A stretch of 64,000 nt of DNA from Rhizobiales bacterium 63-22 (GTDB lineage: Bacteria; Pseudomonadota; Alphaproteobacteria; Rhizobiales; Rhizobiaceae): contig MKVZ01000003.1 in assembly GCA_001898995.1 (NCBI GenBank), positions 206,267 through 270,266 of the forward strand, written 5' to 3'. A model generated the notes under the pieces. That model was not told the origin of the DNA and made no database searches. It saw only the letters and a list, made by a program, of their open reading frames with translations. The translations under genes and the position numbers were made by a program. Each line of letters opens with the position of its first letter. Positions within the stretch are counted from its first letter, which is position 1. Shown piece after piece: positions 21,834-28,099 of the stretch.

Positions 21834-21933
21834 GAGGATCGGACCTTGGGGCACTTTCTCGCCGGGCATCACCGCCCGGCGCCGCATCACGGGACGAGAA
21901 CGAAATTTCAGGCTGGGTAGCACATAGCCTGAT

Positions 21934-22010
21934 CACCGAACAGTTTTGTGAAATATCCAACCACCGAACAGTTTTGTGAAACGTCTAGCCGCCGAACAGT
22001 TTCGTGAAGC
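21934..22010. repeat. Three tandem copies of a 28-bp repeat at the 3' end of the binding-protein gene
   Basis: The motif CCGAACAGTTTTGTGAAA occurs at 21936 and 21964, and as CCGAACAGTTTCGTGAAG at 21992, exactly 28 bp apart each time. The third copy encodes the final residues FTKLFGG of the binding protein. The other two lie in the gap before the permease gene, so the 3' end of the gene seems to have been duplicated twice. Confidence 0.85.
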
Positions 22011-22962
22011 GCGCCTTGTCCTTGTTGGTGTTTTCCAGCACTTTCTGCACGTTGATCGGCATGATCTTGATATTCGTGCCCGCGGGAAGCCATTTCGGCC
22101 TGCCGATGCCGGCCTTGGCCGGGATATAGCCCTGGCTGAGGGCGAGTTTCTGTCCGGCGTCCGAGAGGATGAAATCGACGAATTTCTTCGCGTCGCCCGG
22201 ATTTTTGGTCGAGGCCATGATGGCGACCGGCTCCGTCACGGCGGGAACTCCCTCGGACGGGAATACGAAATCGATCGGCGAACCCTTGGCCTTGGCGTTC
22301 AGCGCCATGAAGTCCACCAGAATGCCATAGGGTTTCTCTCCGCTGGCGACGGATTTCAGGACCGCGCCGTTGCCCTGCACGCTGACGGTGCCGTTCTGCT
22401 TCAGCCCCTCGAAGAACTTCCAGCCCAGATTGGGGTCCATGGCGAACCCGCTCAGCATATAGGCGGCCGCGCCTGAATAGAGCGGGCTGGGCATCACCAC
22501 CATGCCCTTGTATTCCGGCTTTTCCAGGTCGGTCCAGTGCTGCGGCTTCTGCTCGGCGCCGCTGTTATAGGCGATGCCCGTCGTGATCAGCTTGCTGCCG
22601 AAATAATATTTGTCGGGATCGTAGGAACTGCTTTCGAAGCCGTCGAGCTTCGCACCCTTGTACTGCATCAGCCGGTGCGCGGCCTTCAGGCTTTCCATGC
22701 TGACCGCGTCGGAGATCAGGAGCACGTCGGCCTGCGGCGCGCCGGCGGAAAACTCCGCTGCCAGCTTGGTCAATATGTCGCTGGTGCCCGAACGGTAGAT
22801 TTTCAGCTCGATATCGGGATGAACGCGGCGGAAAGCCGCCACTGTCTTCGCCGCGTCGGCATCCGGCTGCGAGGTATAGAGCGTCAGCGAACCCGCGAGC
22901 GCTGTGCTCGCGAACAACAGCCCCGCCACGAGGGCTCCGCCCAGCTTCATCAGGTTTTTCAT
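21985..22962 (-). CDS. ABC transporter periplasmic substrate-binding protein (AfuA/FbpA-like)
   Basis: A 325-residue secreted binding protein. The signal peptide is MKNLMKLGGALVAGLLFASTALA with cleavage predicted after ALA, and the mature part begins LTLYTSQPDADAAKTVAAF. The fold is that of the iron/hexose-phosphate/phosphonate cluster (VLLISDAVSMESL, FGSKLITTGIAYN, EPVAIMASTKNP). I do not see the paired tyrosines that FbpA uses for ferric iron, so an organic anion is more likely than iron. The start at 22962 has a strong GGGAGGAA. It is the first gene of the importer-hydrolase-phosphatase operon and diverges from regulator 2 across a 217-nt region with a dyad. Confidence 0.88.
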   Translation of the reverse strand: MKNLMKLGGALVAGLLFASTALAGSLTLYTSQPDADAAKTVAAFRRVHPDIELKIYRSGTSDILTKLAAEFSAGAPQADVLLISDAVSMESLKAAHRLMQYKGAKLDGFESSSYDPDKYYFGSKLITTGIAYNSGAEQKPQHWTDLEKPEYKGMVVMPSPLYSGAAAYMLSGFAMDPNLGWKFFEGLKQNGTVSVQGNGAVLKSVASGEKPYGILVDFMALNAKAKGSPIDFVFPSEGVPAVTEPVAIMASTKNPGDAKKFVDFILSDAGQKLALSQGYIPAKAGIGRPKWLPAGTNIKIMPINVQKVLENTNKDKARFTKLFGG

Positions 22963-23042
22963 CACTTCCTCCCAAGGTCTGATTGCGCCGGCACATCCTG
23001 TCCGAACCCATGTACCATACGGCAATCATGAGGATATCATAG

Positions 23043-23076
23043 TGTTCATTTGTTTTGTGTCAAATACAATTGAACA
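23043..23076. promoter_or_regulatory. 34-bp dyad between the importer operon and regulator 2
   Basis: The outer arms are TGTTCATTTG (23043-23052) and CAATTGAACA (23067-23076), 9 of 10 positions paired. An inner dyad TTTG-TGT-CAAA (23054-23064) lies nearly centred between them. It sits in the divergent promoter region, where SorC-type regulators usually bind. Confidence 0.55.
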
Positions 23077-23179
23077 GAAAATATCACGGTCCGTTGATAA
23101 GATCGCGGCCGTGTGAGAATGTGGCGACCCATATCGAGGCCCCTTGTGCGGCCCCGTGGAGGATGCCCGTGGAGGCTGA

Positions 23180-24130
23180 ATGAGCGAACCGAACCTGCCC
23201 CTGCTGTCGTCGGACCTGAAGGTGAAGACGGCATGGCTCTATTATGTCGAGGGCATGACGCAGGAACAGATCGCCGACATGCTGAATGTCAGCCGGGTCA
23301 AGGTGATGCGCACGCTGGCAAGCTGCATCAGCGAAGGCGTGGTCGTCACGAAGATCAACGCGGCCACGGCGCGGCAGGTCGCGCTGGAGCGCGCGCTCGA
23401 AAAGCGCTGGAAGCTGGATTCGGCGATCGTGGTTCCGTCGCCCGCATCCGGCGAAAATCTCGAAAGCCGGATCGGCCATGCGGTCGCGGGCTTTCTCGAC
23501 CAGACCATGCAGGACGGAATGACGCTTGCCGTCGGCGGCGGCGCGACCCTCTATTCCAGTCTGGGCTTCCTGCAACGCCGGCCACTGCACGGCGCGCTGG
23601 TCGTGTCGCTCGTCGGCAGCCTGCCGCATTCGCGCTGGATCAATCCGTCCGTGGTGGCCACGCGCATCGCCGAGGTCTACGATGTCGAAAGCTACCAGAT
23701 GCCGGCGCCGGTGATCGTCGACGATCCCGCGCTGCGCGACGCCCTCTGGCGGCAGGCGGAGTTCCGCGATCTCAGGCAGCGCGCCGAAAGGGCGGATATC
23801 GCCATCCTGACGGTCGGGGACATGACGGAAAGTGCGACCATCTTCCGTCACGGCATCGTGCCGCCGGACCTGATCGGGCCGCTGCGGCAGGCGGGCGCGG
23901 TCGCGAACATCCTGTGCTGTTTCATCGACGGGGAAGGGCGGCTGGTCGACCATGAGATCAACCGCCGCGTCATGGCCATCGGTCTGGACAGCATATCCCG
24001 CATCCGGCGCATCGTGCTGGCGGCGGGCGGCGACGCCAAGGTGGCCGCGATCCGCGCGGCGCTTGCCGTCGTGCCCGCGAGTGTGCTGATCACCGACGCG
24101 CAGACGGCGGAACAGCTTCTGGCCGATTGA
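23180..24130 (+). CDS. SorC/DeoR-type sugar-binding transcriptional regulator 2
   Basis: A 316-residue SorC-family regulator. The helix-turn-helix is in TAWLYYVEGMTQEQIADMLNVSRVKVMRTL (residues about 18-47). The effector domain has MTLAVGGGATLYSSLGFL, LVVSLVGSLPHS and the ending ASVLITDAQTAEQLL. The DNA-binding part is clearly related to that of regulator 1 at 16113, while the effector domains differ more. It is transcribed away from the binding-protein gene, with the dyad at 23043 between them, so autoregulation and control of the importer are likely. The effector is probably a phosphorylated sugar or related phosphate ester. Confidence 0.88.
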   Translation: MSEPNLPLLSSDLKVKTAWLYYVEGMTQEQIADMLNVSRVKVMRTLASCISEGVVVTKINAATARQVALERALEKRWKLDSAIVVPSPASGENLESRIGHAVAGFLDQTMQDGMTLAVGGGATLYSSLGFLQRRPLHGALVVSLVGSLPHSRWINPSVVATRIAEVYDVESYQMPAPVIVDDPALRDALWRQAEFRDLRQRAERADIAILTVGDMTESATIFRHGIVPPDLIGPLRQAGAVANILCCFIDGEGRLVDHEINRRVMAIGLDSISRIRRIVLAAGGDAKVAAIRAALAVVPASVLITDAQTAEQLLAD

Positions 24131-24139
24131 ATCAGGCTT

Positions 24140-24517
24140 TTATTGCGCTTTCCTGAGCACGCCGCGTCCTTGCAGGAAGTCGATCAGGCCGACATGCGTC
24201 ACGGTTTCGAATTCCCGCACCGCCTGTTCGGCGCGCTTTTTCTCGGCCAGCATGAACAGGAGCACGGCCCGCATCTCGGAGGAAACGCCGAAACGCTGCC
24301 AGCGCCGCGCCACATGATCGGGAATGCCCGCGGCGGCGCAGAATTCCGCGATGCCCTCGAAGCCCAGCCCGACGACACAGTCCCGCAACGTTTCCGCCGG
24401 CATCCTCTCATCGAGCGCGTGATCGTGAAGCCGTTCCGCGAGCAGTTGCAGGTCGCTGGGCGACGTTTCCGAAACCTTGTTCAGAATGTCACGCACATTG
24501 ATCGGAAGTCTGGACAT
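24140..24517 (-). CDS. Small conserved protein of unknown function
   Basis: A 125-residue, mostly helical soluble protein that I do not recognise. The N-terminal part (NVRDILNKVSETSPSDLQLLAERLHDHAL) looks amphipathic. The middle stretch FEGIAEFCAAAGIPDHVARRW could form a helix-turn-helix, but this is weak. No signal peptide or cysteine motif is present. GAGGAAA precedes the ATG at 24517. It converges with regulator 2, with only 9 nt between the stops, and is followed by a FadR-type regulator gene upstream on the same strand. Confidence 0.6.
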   Translation of the reverse strand: MSRLPINVRDILNKVSETSPSDLQLLAERLHDHALDERMPAETLRDCVVGLGFEGIAEFCAAAGIPDHVARRWQRFGVSSEMRAVLLFMLAEKKRAEQAVREFETVTHVGLIDFLQGRGVLRKAQ

Positions 24518-24635
24518 GATGCGATTTCCTCACTTCGGGAAGGCGGCCTGAAATGGCTTGAAACGGCCTGCCTCTCCCGCGCGCAGGATTCCACCGCGCC
24601 GGATCGAAAGCAAGCGCCTTTTCGCGTGGCCCGTC

Positions 24636-25340
24636 TCAGAGTTCGACGCGGTCGCGGCGGTCCTCGGCGATGAGCTTGCGGATCTGCCCGACGATCTGGT
24701 CGCCGTGGATTCCCGCCAGCCGGTCGGCGGTCTCGACGTCCTGCGCCTCGATGGCGCGGATCATGTCCTCGTGCTCGGTCACATATTGCTCCGGCAGCCG
24801 GTCGGCGAAGGAGGAATAATAAAGGCGCAGCAGCCGACGCCCCTCGTCGAGCAGCCGCGCGAAGAAGGTGGCGTAGAACGGGTTGCGCCCCGCTTCCGCG
24901 ATCGCCGCGTGGAAATCGCGGTTGGTGGCGATCATGTCGAGCGCGTTCTGCGCGCGCACCGCGCGGGCGAACTCCTCCTGCCGCGCGCGGATGATCTTCA
25001 GGTCCGCCGGCGTGCGGTGCAGCGCGGCGAGCCGCGTCGTCACCCGGTACATCAGCGTGATCGCGTCGAAAAAGGCGGGCAGGCTCAGAAAGTCGATGTT
25101 CGATACCACCGTCGAGCGGTTGGGAAGCGTCGTCACCAGCCCGTCGGCGGCGAGCCGCACCAGCGCCTCGCGGATCGGCGTGCGCGACATGGCGAAGCGC
25201 TCCGCAAGCTGGTTCTCATCGATCGGGCTGCCGGGCGCCAGCGAAAGGTCGATGATCTCGTCGCGCAGCACATCGTAGACCAGCCGGACGCCGGAGCCCT
25301 TCTTGCGGTCGGCGGCGGGATTCCGCGCGGCTTCGCTCAT
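24636..25340 (-). CDS. GntR family regulator, FadR (FCD) subgroup
   Basis: A 234-residue regulator. The N-terminal winged helix (VYDVLRDEIIDLSLAPGSPIDENQLAERF, then MSRTPIREALVRLAADGLV) is followed by an all-helical FCD effector domain. That domain has the metal-linked histidines seen in this group, in NRDFHAAIAEAGRN and EHEDMIRAIEAQD. Such proteins sense organic acids or amino-acid-derived metabolites. It is divergent from the DapA-family gene at 25482, and the 141-nt gap holds an ATACA-TAG-TGTAT dyad. The likely role is control of the neighbouring lyase and itself. AAGGACAG precedes the start. Confidence 0.88.
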   Translation of the reverse strand: MSEAARNPAADRKKGSGVRLVYDVLRDEIIDLSLAPGSPIDENQLAERFAMSRTPIREALVRLAADGLVTTLPNRSTVVSNIDFLSLPAFFDAITLMYRVTTRLAALHRTPADLKIIRARQEEFARAVRAQNALDMIATNRDFHAAIAEAGRNPFYATFFARLLDEGRRLLRLYYSSFADRLPEQYVTEHEDMIRAIEAQDVETADRLAGIHGDQIVGQIRKLIAEDRRDRVEL

Positions 25341-25415
25341 GAACCTGTCCTTAATGTTGAAACCCGGTCACGAGACAAATCATAGCCGGAATGAAAATTC
25401 CAGTCGACAACAAAA

Positions 25416-25428
25416 ATACATAGTGTAT
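25416..25428. promoter_or_regulatory. ATACA-TAG-TGTAT dyad, candidate GntR operator
   Basis: A perfect 5-bp inverted repeat with a 3-nt centre lies between the divergent FadR-type regulator and the DapA-family gene. FadR-group operators are short dyads of this size. The position fits control of both promoters. Confidence 0.5.
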
Positions 25429-25481
25429 ATTAAATCTCATCAAAACATGAAATGCCCTATCGAACGCACAAGGACAGCATC

Positions 25482-26444
25482 ATGGACTCGACTATCTTCA
25501 AAGGTTGCATGCCCGCTCTCATGACCCCGTGCAAGCCGGACCGCACGCCGGATTTCGACGCGCTGGTGCGCAAGGGCAAGGAAATGATCGCCAAGGGCAT
25601 GTCGGCGGTCGTCTATTGCGGCTCGATGGGCGACTGGCCGCTCCTGACCGACGCCGAGCGCATGCAGGGCGTCGAGGCGCTGGTCAAGGCCGGCGTTCCG
25701 GTGGTTGTCGGCACCGGCGCGGTCAACACCGCCACCGCCGCCGCCCACGCGGCGCATGCGCAGAAGGTCGGCGCGCACGGCCTGATGGTCATCCCGCGCG
25801 TGCTGTCGCGCGGCTCGTCGATCAGCGCGCAGAAGGCGCATTTCAAGGCCGTTCTGGGTGCGGCGCCGGATTTGCCGGCGGTGATCTACAACAGCCCCTA
25901 TTACGGCTTCGCCACCCGCGCGGACCTGTTCTTCGCGCTGCGCGCCGAGCATCCCAACCTGATCGGCTTCAAGGAGTTCGGCGGCGACGCGGCCATGCGC
26001 TACGCGGCCGAGAACATCACGAGCGCCGATGACGACGTCATCCTGATGGTCGGCGTCGATACGGGCGTGTTCCACGGCTTCGTCAATTGCGGCGCGGTCG
26101 GCGCCATCACCGGCATCGGCAACGTGCTGCCGAAGGAAGTGCAGCACATGGTGGCGCTCTCCCGCGCCGCCGCCGCCGGCGACGTCGAGGCCCGCGCCCG
26201 CGCGCTGGAACTGGAAGCCGCCCTCAACGTGCTGTCGTCCTTCGATGAAGGTCCGGACCTCGTGCTGTTCTACAAACACATGATGGTGCTGACCGGAAAC
26301 CCGGAATACGAGCTGCACTTCAACGAAAGCGACAAGCTTTCGGAGAGCCAGCGCGGCTATTGCGAGGCGCAGCTCAAGCTGTTTCAGGACTGGTACGCCG
26401 CATGGAGCAGGCAGGACGGCGCGGTCGCCCGCTACGCCGCCTGA
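25482..26444 (+). CDS. Dihydrodipicolinate synthase/N-acetylneuraminate lyase family enzyme
   Basis: A 320-residue (beta/alpha)8 class I aldolase-type enzyme. The Schiff-base lysine is Lys164 in NLIGFKEFGGD and the catalytic tyrosine is Tyr136 in VIYNSPYYG. The pyruvate-binding GxxGE segment is altered to GSMGDW. That change argues against true lysine biosynthesis and is common in catabolic relatives such as Pyr4H2C deaminases and keto-deoxy-sugar dehydratases. A pyrroline-carboxylate-reductase-like gene converges from the other side and a FadR-type regulator diverges, which together suggest proline/hydroxyproline-like compounds. AAGGAC precedes the ATG. The exact reaction is not proven. Confidence 0.8.
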   Translation: MDSTIFKGCMPALMTPCKPDRTPDFDALVRKGKEMIAKGMSAVVYCGSMGDWPLLTDAERMQGVEALVKAGVPVVVGTGAVNTATAAAHAAHAQKVGAHGLMVIPRVLSRGSSISAQKAHFKAVLGAAPDLPAVIYNSPYYGFATRADLFFALRAEHPNLIGFKEFGGDAAMRYAAENITSADDDVILMVGVDTGVFHGFVNCGAVGAITGIGNVLPKEVQHMVALSRAAAAGDVEARARALELEAALNVLSSFDEGPDLVLFYKHMMVLTGNPEYELHFNESDKLSESQRGYCEAQLKLFQDWYAAWSRQDGAVARYAA

Positions 26445-26461
26445 GTAGACGGAACCAACGG

Positions 26462-26485
26462 AAAAGGCCCCGCGAGGGGCCTTTT
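26462..26485. terminator. Bidirectional intrinsic terminator
   Basis: The stem AAAAGGCCCC / GGGGCCTTTT with loop GCGA has A-tract and T-tract ends, so it can work for both converging genes (the DapA-family gene and the reductase). Confidence 0.85.
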
Positions 26486-26509
26486 CTTCGTTTGAGCGTC
26501 AGGTTGTAA

Positions 26510-27541
26510 TCAGGCGACGGCGTCCATGCCCTTTTCGCGCAGGCGTTCGAGCTGGGCCATCTCGTCCGCCGTGAGGGCGATACCCTTCTCCAGCGATTCA
26601 CGCCGGGCGGCGAAACGGCGCTGCGAAGGCAGGCGTGCGCCCTGTCCGGCGATGGCCTCGATCAGCGCCTCGCCCTGTCGTGCCGGATCGGCCCGTCCGC
26701 CGGCGATGCGCGCGGGATCGAAGGCGAGGATCAGTTCGCCGTGGCGCGGCGCCAGCGTGGTGGTGCCGAGCCATTCCAGCGCCTGCGGGCTGGTGAAATC
26801 GCCGATCATCACGCCGGCCAGCAGTTCGATCATGGTCGAGATGGCCGATCCCTTGTGGCCGCCGAAAGGCAGCATGGCGCCGTCGAGCGCCGCTTCCGGG
26901 TCGGTGGTCGGGTGGCCGTCCCTGTCCACGGCCCAGCCTTCCGGCAGCTTCTTGCCGGCGCGGCGATAGAGTTCGAGTTCGCCGCGCGCGGCGACGCTGG
27001 TGGCGAAATCGAACACATAAGGCGTTTCGCCCGGACGCGGCCAGCCGAAGGCGAAGGGATTGGTGCCGAGCAGCGGCTTCGTGCCGCCTGCCGGTGCGAC
27101 GGTGGCATAGCTGGGGCACATGGAAATGGCGGCGAGGCCGTCCTCGGCCAGCGCTTCCACTTCCGGCCAAAGTGCTGCGAAATGCGTGCAATCGTTGATG
27201 ACGAGGGCGGCGAGGCCGAGCTTGCGGGCGCGCGCGGCCAGCGCCGGACGGCCCGTCTCGAAAGCGAGATTGGCGAAACCGCCCTTGGCCGCGACGCGCA
27301 CCACCGCGCTGTCGTCGACCGTCAGTTCCGGCACCGCGTCCGGCACCACCTTGCCGCGCTTCAGCGTGCGCAGGCAGCCTTCGATGCGATAGACGCCGTG
27401 CGACTTGCAGCCGTCGCGCTCGCCGGCCACGATGGTGCGGGCGATCGCCGCGGCATGGCCATCGCTGAAACCGCCCTTGCGCAGGATATCCTTCACCAGT
27501 TCAAAGAGGTCGTCGACCGTCATCCGGGTGGTGTCGCTCAT
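26510..27541 (-). CDS. Malate/L-lactate (Ldh2) family oxidoreductase, pyrroline/piperideine-2-carboxylate reductase-like
   Basis: A 343-residue NAD(P)H enzyme of the DpkA/Ldh2 fold. The N-terminal ERDGCKSHGVYRIEG contains the conserved catalytic histidine. Middle segments are INDCTHFAALWPEVE, TKPLLGTNPFAFGWP and MLPFGGHKGSAISTMIELL. Among family members, this pattern fits delta1-pyrroline-2-carboxylate / delta1-piperideine-2-carboxylate reductases better than malate or ureidoglycolate dehydrogenases, but similarity alone cannot settle it. The ATG at 27541 follows AAAGGACC; upstream codons would run into the palindromic repeat. It converges with the DapA-family gene and ends at the shared terminator. 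Confidence 0.8.
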   Translation of the reverse strand: MSDTTRMTVDDLFELVKDILRKGGFSDGHAAAIARTIVAGERDGCKSHGVYRIEGCLRTLKRGKVVPDAVPELTVDDSAVVRVAAKGGFANLAFETGRPALAARARKLGLAALVINDCTHFAALWPEVEALAEDGLAAISMCPSYATVAPAGGTKPLLGTNPFAFGWPRPGETPYVFDFATSVAARGELELYRRAGKKLPEGWAVDRDGHPTTDPEAALDGAMLPFGGHKGSAISTMIELLAGVMIGDFTSPQALEWLGTTTLAPRHGELILAFDPARIAGGRADPARQGEALIEAIAGQGARLPSQRRFAARRESLEKGIALTADEMAQLERLREKGMDAVA

Positions 27542-27581
27542 CGCTGGTCCTTTCGTGCCGCAGGCGGATGCCTTCGTGCAT

Positions 27582-27722
27582 AGAGCATTTTGCAGCCAAA
27601 TGAAAACATTTGGCGTCGCAGAAATGCGGTAAAACAAATAGATAGATCGTCAAAATGCGCCTGATAAGGCACACGACGATCTAGAGCGCATTCCGGAAAG
27701 AGTGAAGCGCTTTTCGGAAAGG
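27582..27722. repeat. Palindromic intergenic repeat, copy 2
   Basis: It starts AGAGCATTTTGCAGCC, then has an ATTTGGCGTCGCA segment shared with the copy at 34660. A central palindrome has arms AGATCGTC and GACGATCT (27644-27651, 27675-27682). It ends with a CATTCCGG...TTTTCGG hairpin. The mosaic layout matches Rhizobium/Brucella intergenic repeats. Confidence 0.75.
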
Positions 27723-27731
27723 CAAGCCAAG

Positions 27732-27761
27732 AAAAACGCCGCTCCCGCAGGGGAACGGCGT
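27732..27761 (-). terminator. Intrinsic terminator of the micro-gene transcript
   Basis: Read on minus, ACGCCGTTCCC and GGGAGCGGCGT form a near-perfect stem with a short loop, followed by TTTTTC. It lies 30 nt past the stop of the second micro-gene, so the pair appears to be its own transcription unit. Confidence 0.7.
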
Positions 27762-27791
27762 CCGGTTCCGTCTATACAATGTCTATCCAGC

Positions 27792-27884
27792 TTACTTGCG
27801 GCCCGTTTCCATGACGGTGAGGCCGATAACCACGGCGAACATCACGCCGATCATGCCGATTTCAATCCAGTGGAACCATTGCAT
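27792..27884 (-). CDS. Putative 30-residue single-span membrane protein
   Basis: The reading frame of 31 codons starts MQWFHWIEIGMIGV, continues with a hydrophobic run (MFAVVIGLTV) and ends METGRK. The pattern is an aromatic N terminus, one membrane span and a short basic tail. GGAGGG lies 7 nt before the ATG, which is ideal spacing. It follows a second micro-gene by 22 nt and precedes an intrinsic terminator. Its build recalls tiny oxidase-subunit proteins such as CydX, but no oxidase gene is nearby and I do not assign a function. It is too short for usual gene callers. Confidence 0.6.
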   Translation of the reverse strand: MQWFHWIEIGMIGVMFAVVIGLTVMETGRK

Positions 27885-27906
27885 GGCATGGCCCTCCACA
27901 CGGTTA

Positions 27907-27987
27907 TCACATCATCCAGAATGTAACAGCCACGCCGATCAAAAAGGCGGCGGCGAAACTGCTTTCCAGCCTGTAGTACCAGAGCAT
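27907..27987 (-). CDS. Putative 26-residue single-span membrane protein
   Basis: The reading frame of 27 codons begins MLWYYRLESSF and continues AAAFLIGVAVTFW before a double-Met end and TGA stop. It is one amphipathic N-terminal segment plus one membrane span. GGAGG is 5 nt before the ATG. It is the first of two tandem micro-genes sharing strand, spacing and a terminator. An AT-rich promoter-like region with ATATATAAGTGATATAT lies upstream (about 28060-28078). The function is unknown; coding status rests on the good ribosome site, the hydrophobic content and the paired arrangement. Confidence 0.55.
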   Translation of the reverse strand: MLWYYRLESSFAAAFLIGVAVTFWMM

Positions 27988-28099
27988 GACAGCCTCCGTT
28001 CATGGTTAACGAATACTTAATGAACGCGGCAGTCGCCTTTTGGTTTCATTCCGGTTGCTGATATATAAGTGATATATTTTGCCATCGGCTTTCTCGGGT

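Noticed and set aside
21934..22010. CRISPR-like array
   Set aside because: Only three 28-bp units occur, without distinct spacers, one of them coding, and no cas genes are present.
21985..22962. Ferric iron binding as the role of the AfuA/FbpA-like protein
   Set aside because: The paired tyrosines expected for ferric iron are not seen, and the operon partners (SurE, metallo-hydrolase, SorC regulators) point to a phosphate-containing organic ligand.
27796..28020. Plus-strand frame of 74 codons across the micro-gene region
   Set aside because: It has no ribosome site and is antisense to two minus-strand micro-genes that each have a strong one.
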